From Chryseobacterium sp. GVT01B (lineage in GTDB: Bacteria; Bacteroidota; Bacteroidia; Flavobacteriales; Weeksellaceae): 64,000 nt of DNA. Shown piece by piece: positions 51,436 to 60,108 of this stretch (positions within the stretch are counted from its first letter, which is position 1; every line of letters starts with the position of its first letter). The DNA is taken from positions 124,001 to 188,000 of the forward strand of contig NZ_JAHXYI010000004.1 in assembly GCF_019970045.1 (NCBI RefSeq), written 5' to 3'. The notes beneath the pieces are model-generated. The model did not search any database, had not been told where the DNA came from, and worked only from the letters and a program-made list of their open reading frames with translations. The translations under genes were made by a program, and so were the position numbers.

Positions 51436-54400
51436 TTACAAATACATTTCTTCATTTCTTTTTCTTTCAATATCAATTTCTTTATCAATAAGCTCTAATC
51501 TACTCATTGCCCATTCTCTTACTTTTGATATTTTGTGATCCGAAAGCGTCATGAATATTTGTTTTTTCCCTTCCAGAAGAGGAACTGTTGATCCAACCCA
51601 TGAGTACGTTCCCATGTTTGCACTAAAGCTGCTAATCACATTTTTATTTGCTCCAAACGTGTCTAATAATCTAATTGCAATAGGATTTAATTCATTGTAT
51701 TTAGTGTTTTCTTCTGCATAAATAGGAACTAATTGAGCCAGTCTTTCAGGGGCTGTATCAGGTAGTTCTTCTGCCCATTTAAATATTTTTTCTATATCTC
51801 CTTTAAACAATAGTCCTTCACCTCTTCTGTAACTACTGCCAATATGAGACCCAAGAACATTTTTTAGTCCAAAAAACCTTATATATTCTTCATCATTACT
51901 TACAAGATAAGTACTTAGATCATTCCATATTTGGTCAAAATATTTTAAAATTAGTATCTCATATATTTTTTCGATTTCATTATCTATTCGGTGAGAATTT
52001 TGCCAAGTAATATTTTTAACAATTGTATTATTTATAAATTTTGCAAATTCATCTTCTTTCTCATCATTTAATATACTTATGATTAAGTGTGATATTTTAT
52101 ATTCACTAAAATCCAACATGTTGGGAAATCTACTAAATAATGTTTTAGCATATGTTTTTATTTCATAAATAATCAAATTGTTATAAGTTAAATTAAAGAT
52201 GTTTTCAAATATGAAAACTAAACCTTTTTCTTGATCTCTTTTTAAAATCTCCTCAAAAAAATCTTCAATTTGTTTATAATTAGCTTTTGAAAGGGACTGG
52301 AAAAAATTATTATTATAAAGTTTTTGAATACTTTCTCCGTTATCAATTAAGTTGAATAAATAGCTAAAATATTCTATTCCACTATTATCAACACTTAATA
52401 GATAAAATAAAGAGTCTTGAAGTTTTACATTCTCAAAAAGTTTCTTATATGTAATTTTTTTATTTTCATTATCTATTTGATCAAGAAAACCTGCTAGAAG
52501 GACATAATTACGATTCTCAGATGATATCTTTTCTAGATTTAAAATGGCTAAATTTAAAAATAACTCAATACAATTATCTTCACCTTTTAAAACTTCAAAT
52601 AACTTTTTACCAAAAGCAAATGTGAAATTAGGTCTCGAGCTAAATAGTATTGGAAAATATTCATCCCATGGATATTTATTTTCAATAAATTCTTCAGCTA
52701 AATTATTAAAATATTCGATTTCTTTATCATATGAAAAATCTTCTAAATCTAAGTGTAGATACTCTATTCCTTTAGTGAATCTAAATTTAAAATCATCCTT
52801 AGATAGGTTGGTAATATATTTATTTATTAATTCAAGCTCTGTTTCTGATAGAAAATCTTTGTCATATTTTTTAACTTGCTTTAAGGCTTTTAAACCAATA
52901 TCATAATCCCAATTTTTTAATTCAAAAATTATTTTGAGATAATCTTTAATAAGTTCAAATTTTCCATATCTAGCAAATGATCTCGCTGCTCCTAAAATTA
53001 TTTCAATTGATTTCTCTGAAAATTCAGTATCAGTTATTTGTGTTGTTAATAATTCTAATATATTTTTCCAATACTTATCTATTTCTTCATAGGTAGGATG
53101 ATAATCTTGTAATTTTTTAAATCCTTGAGATTCTGCCCCCATAAATCTTGAAAAATGAGAAGTGTCAAGAGCGGCCTTGATGGATTTAAATGTTAAATCT
53201 TTTGAGTATTGATCTTTTCTATCAAGACACCACTTCAGAATTGAAAATCTTTGATCTAAATCAGCTTCTGTACCAGGCAATAATATTTTAAATAAGTGAA
53301 TGAATTCTCCAGTTGCATTATTTGACCAACTTTCATTTTCAGCTAAAGCAAATAAGAATAAGGTTTTTGCGCTTTTGTCAAAAGTTCTTTTATCAAAACA
53401 AAGTTTTTCTAATGACCAAATTATATTCCGTCTTCCTTCTTCTATATTCTGAAGCTCAACTATACTCATTTGTCCAAAAATAGCCCATAAAGTATTTGAT
53501 GTAGTTATAGGATTCACTTCAACAAATGAGCGAAAGAGGCGTGAACCCAATTCTGAATTTAAAACTTTCGCATCATGAAAAGGGCCACCTACAGATGTTA
53601 GTCCGCTAACTATTTCGGCTGCCTTAGGGTTAAAGTTTAAATATTTCATTTGCTTAGCAAATGACTCCACTATATTTGTTTTATGTTCAGGTTCTTGAAT
53701 GTTCGTTAAATAGTCGATTATATTAGTCATTTTTGGTGTTGTACAGGTTTCTAACCATTCGCCAGCCAAATACATTGCTAATGGTAGAGGTCTCATGCTT
53801 ATATAATGTCCTGTTTTTTGAAAAATCTGTCTGTTCAAATAATGATTACAAGTTTCTGTAAATCGATTTATTAGAACATCGTCATTTTGAATATCAACAC
53901 TTGTTATATTTTTATTCACTGCAATATACTCAAGTTGCTTTCTATGATCATCTTCAAATCCAATATAATTAAACAATGAACAAGATCTTAATATATTTCT
54001 ATCAATATCATTATTTCCTTTTTCACCAAGTAATTTGTCTATTAACTCTTTGTTTTCAATTTTACCAAACTTTGAATTATCTGCTTTTACTCCTTCTGAT
54101 AATAAGGTTGCCATTAGGGGTATTCCCTGTGAAAATTCACTAATTCTTTTTTTTACATCTTCATTAAAATGAGAAAAGTCCTCTTCAATAATTTCATTAA
54201 CTATATCATTTAATTTTTTTTGATCCATTAATAACACTGGGATATCAGGACGTTTATACAATTCTAACTCTTCGGGATTTGAATTAATGGAAATTAAAAA
54301 TATCTTGTTATTTTCTTTGTTTAAATAATTTAATAGATTAATATGCTTGTCTATTCGACAGTTGTCTAAGATTAGAATCTTATCCTCATTATTGTCTTGT

Positions 54401-55272
54401 AGTTCTAAAATATACTTCGTTAAATCTAGTTCAGGTTTTTCTTGGAAATCGTAATATAATATTCTACTTGTTAGCTTAATACTATCATTATCCCCATCGA
54501 TAGGCCTAAAGGTCTCTAATAGAATTCTACTTTTGCCCATTCCAGATAGACCTATTAATCTAAGATTATTTTCAATAGTAATTGAGTTTTGAATTGTAGA
54601 TATTAAATTGCTTATTAATTCATTTTTGTGGTATTTGTTAAATGGTCTCCAAACTTCCGCCCATTCATACCATGATATAAATGGGCGATATTTGTTTTTT
54701 CTAGTTTTAAGAGTGAAAATTGTCGTTGTTGTTATTGCTTCAATTAATGATTTTACAAGCTTTTCTAGGATTATATTTTTATTAGTATCCAAAGCATTGT
54801 ATGAGTATGAAATAGGAAATCTTAGATGTTTAATATCAAAAGGAAGTTCTATGCCAACCTCTTTTAGTGAGCCATACTCTTCATTAATAACCGCAATAAT
54901 ATTTTCAACACCAATTTCATTATAAGCGATTCCATACTCTAATAACACATTTGGATTTGGTGAAAGCTTTAAATATTTTAAAAATTCGGCAAAATTGGGT
55001 TCTTTTCTGACATCCGATGGGGGAGTATTAGTCAATGTTAAATCAGAAATAAAAATATCGCAGTTTGGTATTCTTTTATCTAAGATCTCATGAGCTGGTG
55101 AAACAGAGCCAGAACTTCCTGACGTGCCTTCAAGTAACTCATACTCAATATCCATAAAGTCAGGTAGTTTATAGATTGATTTTATAGCCTCTTCAATTGC
55201 CTTTTTGATAAAAAACCTATTATACTTTCCTTCTGTGGTGGCTTGCCATGAATAAAAAATCTTTATTTTCAT
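51436..55272 (-). CDS. TIR-like STAND NTPase, probable anti-phage protein
   Basis: 1278 aa in three parts. Residues 1-180 look like a TIR-fold domain: IFYSWQ (5-10), CDIFISDLTL (71-80) and NPNVLLEYGIAYNEIG, where Glu 112 sits where TIR NADases keep their catalytic Glu, then IIAVINEEYG and LPFDIKHLRFPISY. Residues 215-450 are a STAND-type NTPase with Walker A GLSGMGKS (241-248), Walker B ILILDN (299-304) and a GIPLMATLLSEG motif of the winged-helix region. The remaining 800 residues are helical, probably a repeat sensor. This is the effector-NTPase-sensor layout of Avs and other NLR-like defences: target binding would cause oligomerisation and NAD loss. The trigger and exact family are unknown. 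It has its own promoter. Confidence 0.75.
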   Translation of the reverse strand: MKIKIFYSWQATTEGKYNRFFIKKAIEEAIKSIYKLPDFMDIEYELLEGTSGSSGSVSPAHEILDKRIPNCDIFISDLTLTNTPPSDVRKEPNFAEFLKYLKLSPNPNVLLEYGIAYNEIGVENIIAVINEEYGSLKEVGIELPFDIKHLRFPISYSYNALDTNKNIILEKLVKSLIEAITTTTIFTLKTRKNKYRPFISWYEWAEVWRPFNKYHKNELISNLISTIQNSITIENNLRLIGLSGMGKSRILLETFRPIDGDNDSIKLTSRILYYDFQEKPELDLTKYILELQDNNEDKILILDNCRIDKHINLLNYLNKENNKIFLISINSNPEELELYKRPDIPVLLMDQKKLNDIVNEIIEEDFSHFNEDVKKRISEFSQGIPLMATLLSEGVKADNSKFGKIENKELIDKLLGEKGNNDIDRNILRSCSLFNYIGFEDDHRKQLEYIAVNKNITSVDIQNDDVLINRFTETCNHYLNRQIFQKTGHYISMRPLPLAMYLAGEWLETCTTPKMTNIIDYLTNIQEPEHKTNIVESFAKQMKYLNFNPKAAEIVSGLTSVGGPFHDAKVLNSELGSRLFRSFVEVNPITTSNTLWAIFGQMSIVELQNIEEGRRNIIWSLEKLCFDKRTFDKSAKTLFLFALAENESWSNNATGEFIHLFKILLPGTEADLDQRFSILKWCLDRKDQYSKDLTFKSIKAALDTSHFSRFMGAESQGFKKLQDYHPTYEEIDKYWKNILELLTTQITDTEFSEKSIEIILGAARSFARYGKFELIKDYLKIIFELKNWDYDIGLKALKQVKKYDKDFLSETELELINKYITNLSKDDFKFRFTKGIEYLHLDLEDFSYDKEIEYFNNLAEEFIENKYPWDEYFPILFSSRPNFTFAFGKKLFEVLKGEDNCIELFLNLAILNLEKISSENRNYVLLAGFLDQIDNENKKITYKKLFENVKLQDSLFYLLSVDNSGIEYFSYLFNLIDNGESIQKLYNNNFFQSLSKANYKQIEDFFEEILKRDQEKGLVFIFENIFNLTYNNLIIYEIKTYAKTLFSRFPNMLDFSEYKISHLIISILNDEKEDEFAKFINNTIVKNITWQNSHRIDNEIEKIYEILILKYFDQIWNDLSTYLVSNDEEYIRFFGLKNVLGSHIGSSYRRGEGLLFKGDIEKIFKWAEELPDTAPERLAQLVPIYAEENTKYNELNPIAIRLLDTFGANKNVISSFSANMGTYSWVGSTVPLLEGKKQIFMTLSDHKISKVREWAMSRLELIDKEIDIERKRNEEMYL

Positions 55273-55321
55273 ATAATATCTGAATGTTTAATATTATTTG
55301 GTTTTTAAATTATTAGTTTAA

Positions 55322-55329
55322 CAAATATA
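55322..55329 (-). promoter_or_regulatory. Putative -7 box of the TIR-STAND gene
   Basis: Minus-strand TATATTTG in the 78-base gap after the LRR-Roco gene, about 50 bases before the ATG at 55272. The TIR-STAND gene is therefore not fully dependent on the gene upstream. Confidence 0.45.
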
Positions 55330-55350
55330 TAAAGATTGTTTGTCCTAAAG

Positions 55351-58032
55351 CTATATCATATTTATTAGAATGTGGGTCAGTGAAATTTCTGAATCTGTTT
55401 TTGAATAATATGATTTAAAAACTTTTATTTCAGTATATGGAGTTAATTGTTTAGTTTCATCATAAACATTATTAAACTTAATGTTTTCCTTATCAAATTC
55501 TTGTATATATTTTAGATATTTTACACTAAAATTTTTAAAATTCTTTCCTGTATAATATATTCCTAAATATTTTTCGGGCAATCCATTTACATCATATTTA
55601 TTAATAATTTTGATTATATGAGAATCTATATCGCTTGTTTTTAGAGATGATAGGTTCATACCTTCAAAAATAGACATTACTCCATCTTGTTCAATTTTTA
55701 TGTCTAATTCTCCTTGCTTTATGCCCCTTGCTGATTTACCCCATCTTGCTTGGTCTTTGCTTATAATACCTTGATATGATAATTGATTTGAAATAAAGAC
55801 ATTTCTTGAATCTTCATCATTATTTATTGCAGCAGAAAGTCCTTGTAATTGAGAAATTGAAGTAAGTAGTTTGTATATAAGTTTTTCTTCTGGTTTTGTA
55901 CTTCTATATAGATTAAGAATCTTACTTATCTCCACCGAAATTGCTGATTTATGACAATCAATAAAAAATTTATCCTTTTCTATGAATTTTCTTAATACAT
56001 TATATCTAAAAAAATACGGTTCAGATTTTTGGCAATGTTCACAATTACAAGGTATTTCTTCATAAATATCTTGATTTTCAACCAAATTGAAGTCGGAATA
56101 AATTTTTGATAATTCTGTACGTATCAATGTAAGTAAATCTCTTTTTTGGACACCTATTACCGTAATATCTAAAACTTTTAAAATATTGTTAGTTATAACA
56201 AGTGCTTTTGACATTTCATAGTTTAATACAGCACCGTTTTTCCAATAATTATTTGATCCTCCTAGTAAATAAAATAATTTGCAGATTAATCTACTCATTA
56301 AACCTTTAGGCATAAAATTAAATTTAACCCTATAGTTTAAAGCTCCATCAATCTTAAATTCTCTTATTTCTAACTCATTTGTAATATTGCTTTTTAAAAG
56401 TTCTGGAACAATATATAGATTTTGTGCTCCTACTGCTTTAAAACAAATCGCAAACTTTTCCATTAGCTGTAATAATTGATGATGCGTTTCAGTTGGATAA
56501 ATATCAGTATTAAGATAGCTTTCCAAATCAGAATAATTAAAGACACCATTGTTTTTTTGAATGGGAATGCAATCAATTAATGAATAAACAGCCTTTGTTG
56601 CCCATTGGGGATTAATTATTATAATGTTTTTTAAGATCGTATCTGCCTTAAAGTGAATAATATCTCCTATATCATGTAAATATTCACTAACTAAATCTAA
56701 TTGATTTTTATTGATTTGTAAATTACTCTTCTTACAAATATTTTTAAATTCTGTATAGTTTACATAATCCTTTTTAATTTTGTTTAGTCTTTTTCTTATT
56801 TCAATCCATTGTAAAGGTAAGGTGTCCCCTAAATGATTCATATTTTTAATGCAATCTTCAATTGCATTATTTAATTTTTTTATACCGATTTTCTTTAGAC
56901 ATGAAACTTGATGGAAGCTATGAATGTTGGAGTATAATTGTCTATATGTTTTTTCGTTAATATCTCCATGACGTATATCACATTTATTCATAACCACAAG
57001 TATAGGACTGCTCTGTCCTAATAGTTTTATTGTATTTAACCAGTATTCAAAGTCTGTTTCTGAATCGTCTTTTCGAGGTTCCCATACAAAAACATAAATT
57101 GATCTTTTAGTTAAAAAGAATTGATGTGTAGAGTAATAGATTTCTTGACCTCCAAAATCCCACAGGTTTATTTTTACATCCTTATGTATAAATAGATCCT
57201 GAACAAATGTTTGTTGTGATAAATAATAAACTCTTTCAGATTCATCAAAATCGTATAAAAGATCATCAATGCCTACATAGTCATCAAAATAATTAATGGT
57301 TTCTTTAACTTTTCCATGTTTATCTTCATCCTCTATTATTTCTATGGCAAGTTTTTTTTGATAGAGATTATCAGCTTCTGAATGATGTGTATAATGAGGT
57401 TTATTTGCAGGAAAATAAACGTCAATATTCATTTTATCAATGTTAATTCCATGAGTTGTATCTTCTTTACCTTTTATAACTCTTGTTTTATTGTTTTTTA
57501 AAACTTTCATAAGAGTTGTTTTCCCAACTTCACCTTTTCCTACAAAAATAAGTTTTGTTTCATATAGCTTTTCCCTATTGTCATAATTTTTGATAAGATC
57601 AAAATAGTCTTTAATTCTTTGAATACTGCTATCAACCAATGCTTCTGGTAACTTGCTAATAAAAGGATTGGATTGAAAATCTATCTCGGTTTTATAGTTT
57701 AAATAAGTTAAACTCTCTGGAACATCGTATAACAAGTTATTTGAAATATTTATATACGTATGAGCATAATATACCCCATATATAAAATCAATATTGGTTA
57801 AATAATTATTTTTAAGGTTTAATATTTTTAAATATCTCATTTTTGCTACCATTTCGGGTAATGTTGGTAGAAAATTATAGCTTAGATCAAGCTCAATAAG
57901 ATAATCCATATTAGAGATATCTTCAGGAATATCTAATAGTCTAAGACCACTTAAATTTAAATAATTATTTTTCTTTTGCTTTGCAAGTCTAATACGTTCA
58001 ATAGCGATCTCAATATTCTTTGTGTTGTTCAT
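55351..58032 (-). CDS. LRR-Roc-COR (Roco) GTPase with nuclease-like C-terminal motif
   Basis: 893 aa. Leucine-rich repeats at about 22-135 (YLNLSGLRLLDIPEDI, LIELDLSYNFLPTLPE, LKILNLKNNYLTNIDF) are followed by a Roc GTPase domain. Its motifs are P-loop GKGEVGKTT (165-173), a conserved Thr-His-Gly near 193-195, DFGGQE (292-297) and NKCD (349-352). A COR dimerisation domain spans about 400-620. A cysteine cluster CNCEHC follows, probably metal-binding. The last 120 residues contain GELDIKI (774-780) and FEGM (789-792), a spacing like PD-(D/E)xK nucleases but with Met where Lys is usual. Bacterial Roco proteins have few known functions. Its place between TIR-STAND and the island end suggests a defence role. 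Confidence 0.8.
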   Translation of the reverse strand: MNNTKNIEIAIERIRLAKQKKNNYLNLSGLRLLDIPEDISNMDYLIELDLSYNFLPTLPEMVAKMRYLKILNLKNNYLTNIDFIYGVYYAHTYINISNNLLYDVPESLTYLNYKTEIDFQSNPFISKLPEALVDSSIQRIKDYFDLIKNYDNREKLYETKLIFVGKGEVGKTTLMKVLKNNKTRVIKGKEDTTHGINIDKMNIDVYFPANKPHYTHHSEADNLYQKKLAIEIIEDEDKHGKVKETINYFDDYVGIDDLLYDFDESERVYYLSQQTFVQDLFIHKDVKINLWDFGGQEIYYSTHQFFLTKRSIYVFVWEPRKDDSETDFEYWLNTIKLLGQSSPILVVMNKCDIRHGDINEKTYRQLYSNIHSFHQVSCLKKIGIKKLNNAIEDCIKNMNHLGDTLPLQWIEIRKRLNKIKKDYVNYTEFKNICKKSNLQINKNQLDLVSEYLHDIGDIIHFKADTILKNIIIINPQWATKAVYSLIDCIPIQKNNGVFNYSDLESYLNTDIYPTETHHQLLQLMEKFAICFKAVGAQNLYIVPELLKSNITNELEIREFKIDGALNYRVKFNFMPKGLMSRLICKLFYLLGGSNNYWKNGAVLNYEMSKALVITNNILKVLDITVIGVQKRDLLTLIRTELSKIYSDFNLVENQDIYEEIPCNCEHCQKSEPYFFRYNVLRKFIEKDKFFIDCHKSAISVEISKILNLYRSTKPEEKLIYKLLTSISQLQGLSAAINNDEDSRNVFISNQLSYQGIISKDQARWGKSARGIKQGELDIKIEQDGVMSIFEGMNLSSLKTSDIDSHIIKIINKYDVNGLPEKYLGIYYTGKNFKNFSVKYLKYIQEFDKENIKFNNVYDETKQLTPYTEIKVFKSYYSKTDSEISLTHILINMI

Positions 58033-58513
58033 GGTGAAAAAAAAATGACTATAAATATAGTTAAACTGATTCAGGTAAAATATTTTTTATTTGGAAGGAC
58101 AGTAGGGTGAATGTATGGATAGAATTTTTGTTGAGGAATAATTTAAATAAAAATGAAGCAAGCGTATATAGTAGAATTTACTACAATTTAACACCAAAAA
58201 TATTTTGAGTGTACAGATGAAACATACTATCTCTCACTGATACCCTCTCAAAGTCTTCTTTTTTGGTAGCCCCCTCCAAATTGTCAATTTTTTTTCAAAA
58301 GTAAATTTTGTTTTATTTGATTTTGTGGATCTGTTTTTATTTTCCACTTGCTGTTTTGTATGATTATTGGCCCTCAGTTTGTAGATTGATAGTAGGCTTT
58401 TTACAGTTGTTTTTGTTTGTGTGATTTCTACTTAAAATATTTTAAACTTTAATTTTATAATTAAATATTTTTGTAATGATGAATAGAAATAATACGAATT
58501 ATAAGTATTTAGA
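58033..58513 (+). other. AT-rich region at the right end of the island
   Basis: About 480 bases without a supported gene between the LRR-Roco start and the terminal repeats. It should contain the LRR-Roco promoter on the minus strand, but I see no TAnnTTTG there. A small arm pair GTAG/CTAC near 58170 and a T-rich tract near 58290-58330 are the only structures seen. Confidence 0.4.
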
Positions 58514-58538
58514 ATTGACCTTGACCTTAGCCTTAACC
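58514..58538. repeat. CCTTGACC-type repeats inside the right end
   Basis: ATTGACC (58514-58520), CCTTGACC (58519-58526) and GCCTTAACC (58530-58538) lie 70-90 bases inside attR, in the same orientation as the CCTTGACC pair near the left end. Confidence 0.5.
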
Positions 58539-58555
58539 TTTTGTATGAAAATAGC

Positions 58556-58595
58556 TAAAATAAAAAAGCAACCAACTGATTTACAATTGATTGCT
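58556..58595 (-). terminator. Replacement terminator of tRNA-Gln supplied by the island
   Basis: On the minus strand GCAATCAATT and AGTTGGTTGC (with G-U pairs) form a stem followed by TTTTTTATTTTAG. It lies inside the island, just after the 3' end of tRNA-Gln, and takes the place of the displaced hairpin at 40655. Confidence 0.7.
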
Positions 58596-58605
58596 CTTTT
58601 TATTA

Positions 58606-58619
58606 TGTAGACCCACAGG
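58606..58619. other. attR, right attachment site in the tRNA-Gln gene
   Basis: TGTAGACCCACAGG, identical to 40681-40694, forms the 3' end of the intact tRNA-Gln gene. The base before it differs (A here, T at the left), which fixes the repeat at 14 bp. Confidence 0.8.
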
Positions 58620-58678
58620 GATTCGAACCCCGACTGACGGTACCAAAAACCGGAGTGCTACCGTTACACTATAGGTCT
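58608..58678 (-). tRNA. tRNA-Gln (anticodon TTG), first copy and insertion target
   Basis: 71 bases fold as a cloverleaf. The acceptor stem AGACCTA pairs with TGGGTCT, the discriminator is A, and the anticodon loop TTTTGGT holds TTG. The T arm contains GGTTCGAATCC. The CCA end is not encoded in full. It differs from the second copy, 302 bases away, at a few positions (for example GACTGACGG against GAATGACGG, plus strand). The island lies at its 3' end but the gene remains complete. Confidence 0.95.
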
Positions 58679-58695
58679 GCTTTATTTTGGTGTTG

Positions 58696-58725
58696 CAAAT
58701 TTATATATTTTTTTCTTATTTACAA
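58696..58725 (-). promoter_or_regulatory. Promoter of the first tRNA-Gln
   Basis: Minus-strand TTG (58725-58723), a 19-base spacer and TAAATTTG (58703-58696), a textbook Bacteroidota promoter, about 18 bases before the tRNA. Confidence 0.8.
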
Positions 58726-58875
58726 ATATCTTCTTTCAATTTTCTGCTGTTTATAAGAAAAAATAGGATTTGATTTTTTGAAATCCCAGGCTCATTGGAA
58801 TACAAGAAGAATCTTTTTGCTAAAAAATCAAACCAGGATGATGAAATTTTTAATGAAAAATATTTGAATAATAAT

Positions 58876-58908
58876 AAAAACAAAAACCATCCTCAAAAAG
58901 GATGGTTT
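58876..58908 (-). terminator. Terminator of the second tRNA-Gln
   Basis: On the minus strand AAACCATCCT and AGGATGGTTT form a perfect 10-bp stem with a 5-base loop, followed by TTTGTTTTTATT. Confidence 0.88.
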
Positions 58909-58909
58909 G

Positions 58910-58980
58910 TAGACCCACAGGGATTCGAACCCCGAATGACGGTACCAAAAACCGGAGTGTTACCGTTACACTATAGGTCT
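58910..58980 (-). tRNA. tRNA-Gln (anticodon TTG), second copy
   Basis: 71 bases with the same acceptor stem, anticodon loop TTTTGGT and T arm as the copy at 58608. It has its own promoter and terminator, so the two tRNA genes are transcribed separately. A plus-strand reading frame across it (58795-59061) is only a shadow. Confidence 0.95.
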
Positions 58981-58997
58981 GTTTTATTTTGGTGGTG

Positions 58998-59027
58998 CAA
59001 ATTTACAGCTTTTTTCTTTACATACAA
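58998..59027 (-). promoter_or_regulatory. Promoter of the second tRNA-Gln
   Basis: TTG (59027-59025), a 19-base spacer and TAAATTTG (59005-58998) on the minus strand, the same arrangement as for the first copy. Confidence 0.8.
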
Positions 59028-59079
59028 GAACTTTTTGATTTTTTTTTTAAATTTACTGTAGATTTTATTTACGGAAAAT

Positions 59080-60093
59080 ATGCTGATAGACTTCAATAAT
59101 CTCAATATTAATCAATTATCGTTCAATACGGAATTTGAAAAGAAAGTGAAAATTTTTCTGGGAGAATGGTTTTCAGAAAAAACAGGCGTAAATGTGCAAA
59201 CATCGGGCTCTACAGGAGTTCCAAAAATTTTTGAAATTGAGAAAAAGAAAATGGTCAATTCTGCAGTGATGACCTGCAAGTTTTTGGGATTAAAAAAAGG
59301 AGATACTGCATTACTATGCCTGCCTGTAGAATATATCTCCGGAAAAATGATGATTGTACGTTCTATAGAAAGAGTATTAAAGTTAAAAGTTGCTGAGCCT
59401 TCTCTGAAACCTGTAGAAAACCTGGAAGAAGAAATAGATTTTTGCGCTATGACTCCGCTTCAGGTAGAAAATTCACTGGAGAAACTTCATCTGATCAAAA
59501 ATCTGATTATTGGGGGTGCAGCAGTTTCAGAAAGTCTGAAAAATAAAATTCTGCAGATGAACCTTAATTCTTCAAACCGTATTTTTGAAACTTATGGAAT
59601 GTCAGAAACGCTTTCTCATATTGGCTTAAAACAATTGATGCCGGAACAGGAAGATTATTTCACCGTTTTTGAAAATGTATCCATTTCACTGGATGAAAGA
59701 GGATGTCTGAAAATTTATGCACCTAATGTAAATGCTGAAGAATTACAAACTAATGATTTAGTTGACATTAGAAACGAAAAAAACTTTAAATTCCTGGGGA
59801 GAATTGATAATGTTATCAACTCTGGAGGAGCGAAAATTTTCCCTGAAGCTCTTGAAGCCTTGGTGAAAAAGGAAATACCAAATGAAGCCGTATTTATAGG
59901 TTTGCCGGATGAAAGTTTGGGTCAGAAATTGATACTGATTATAGAAGGAAATCAATCAGATGAGATCATAAAGAAAATTTCAGAAATACCATTTGAGAAA
60001 AATTTCCATAAACCCAAAGAAATTATTTTCATCAGTGAAATTCCGCGCACACCCAATGGAAAAGTAAATAGAATGGAATTGTATAAAATATAA
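59080..60093 (+). CDS. menE: o-Succinylbenzoate-CoA ligase-like AMP-binding protein
   Basis: 337-aa adenylate-forming enzyme. Residues 41-49 (TSGSTGVPK) are the phosphate-binding loop. YGMSETLSHIGL is the A5-type motif, FLGRIDNVINSGGAKIFP the hinge and adenylate-binding motif, and PRTPNGKVNRMEL carries the C-terminal catalytic Lys. The short length, with a reduced N-terminal domain, is usual for MenE of Bacteroidota, which activates o-succinylbenzoate in menaquinone synthesis. No other men gene is in the window, so the identification rests on sequence type alone; another small acyl-CoA ligase is possible. arfB follows after 15 bases. Confidence 0.82.
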   Translation: MLIDFNNLNINQLSFNTEFEKKVKIFLGEWFSEKTGVNVQTSGSTGVPKIFEIEKKKMVNSAVMTCKFLGLKKGDTALLCLPVEYISGKMMIVRSIERVLKLKVAEPSLKPVENLEEEIDFCAMTPLQVENSLEKLHLIKNLIIGGAAVSESLKNKILQMNLNSSNRIFETYGMSETLSHIGLKQLMPEQEDYFTVFENVSISLDERGCLKIYAPNVNAEELQTNDLVDIRNEKNFKFLGRIDNVINSGGAKIFPEALEALVKKEIPNEAVFIGLPDESLGQKLILIIEGNQSDEIIKKISEIPFEKNFHKPKEIIFISEIPRTPNGKVNRMELYKI

Positions 60094-60108
60094 ATATTTA
60101 GTAAAAAA

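Larger units (their letters stand above)
40681..58619. mobile_element. tRNA-Gln-integrated island carrying defence genes
   Basis: A 14-bp repeat, TGTAGACCCACAGG, occurs at 40681-40694 and 58606-58619; the right copy is the 3' end of a complete tRNA-Gln gene. A tyrosine integrase starts 180 bases inside the left end. An excisionase-like HTH protein and a VapE-type ATPase follow, then defence cargo (Gabija, TIR-STAND, LRR-Roco). CCTTGACC repeats lie inside both ends. The insertion keeps the tRNA intact and supplies a new terminator. No relaxase, conjugation, capsid or packaging gene is seen, so it is probably a satellite-like or mobilisable element that depends on helper functions. Confidence 0.85.

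Noticed and set aside
58795..59061. 88-aa frame reading through the second tRNA-Gln
   Set aside because: It contains the reverse complement of the whole tRNA (VDPQGFEPRMTVPKTG...), a known source of false proteins.
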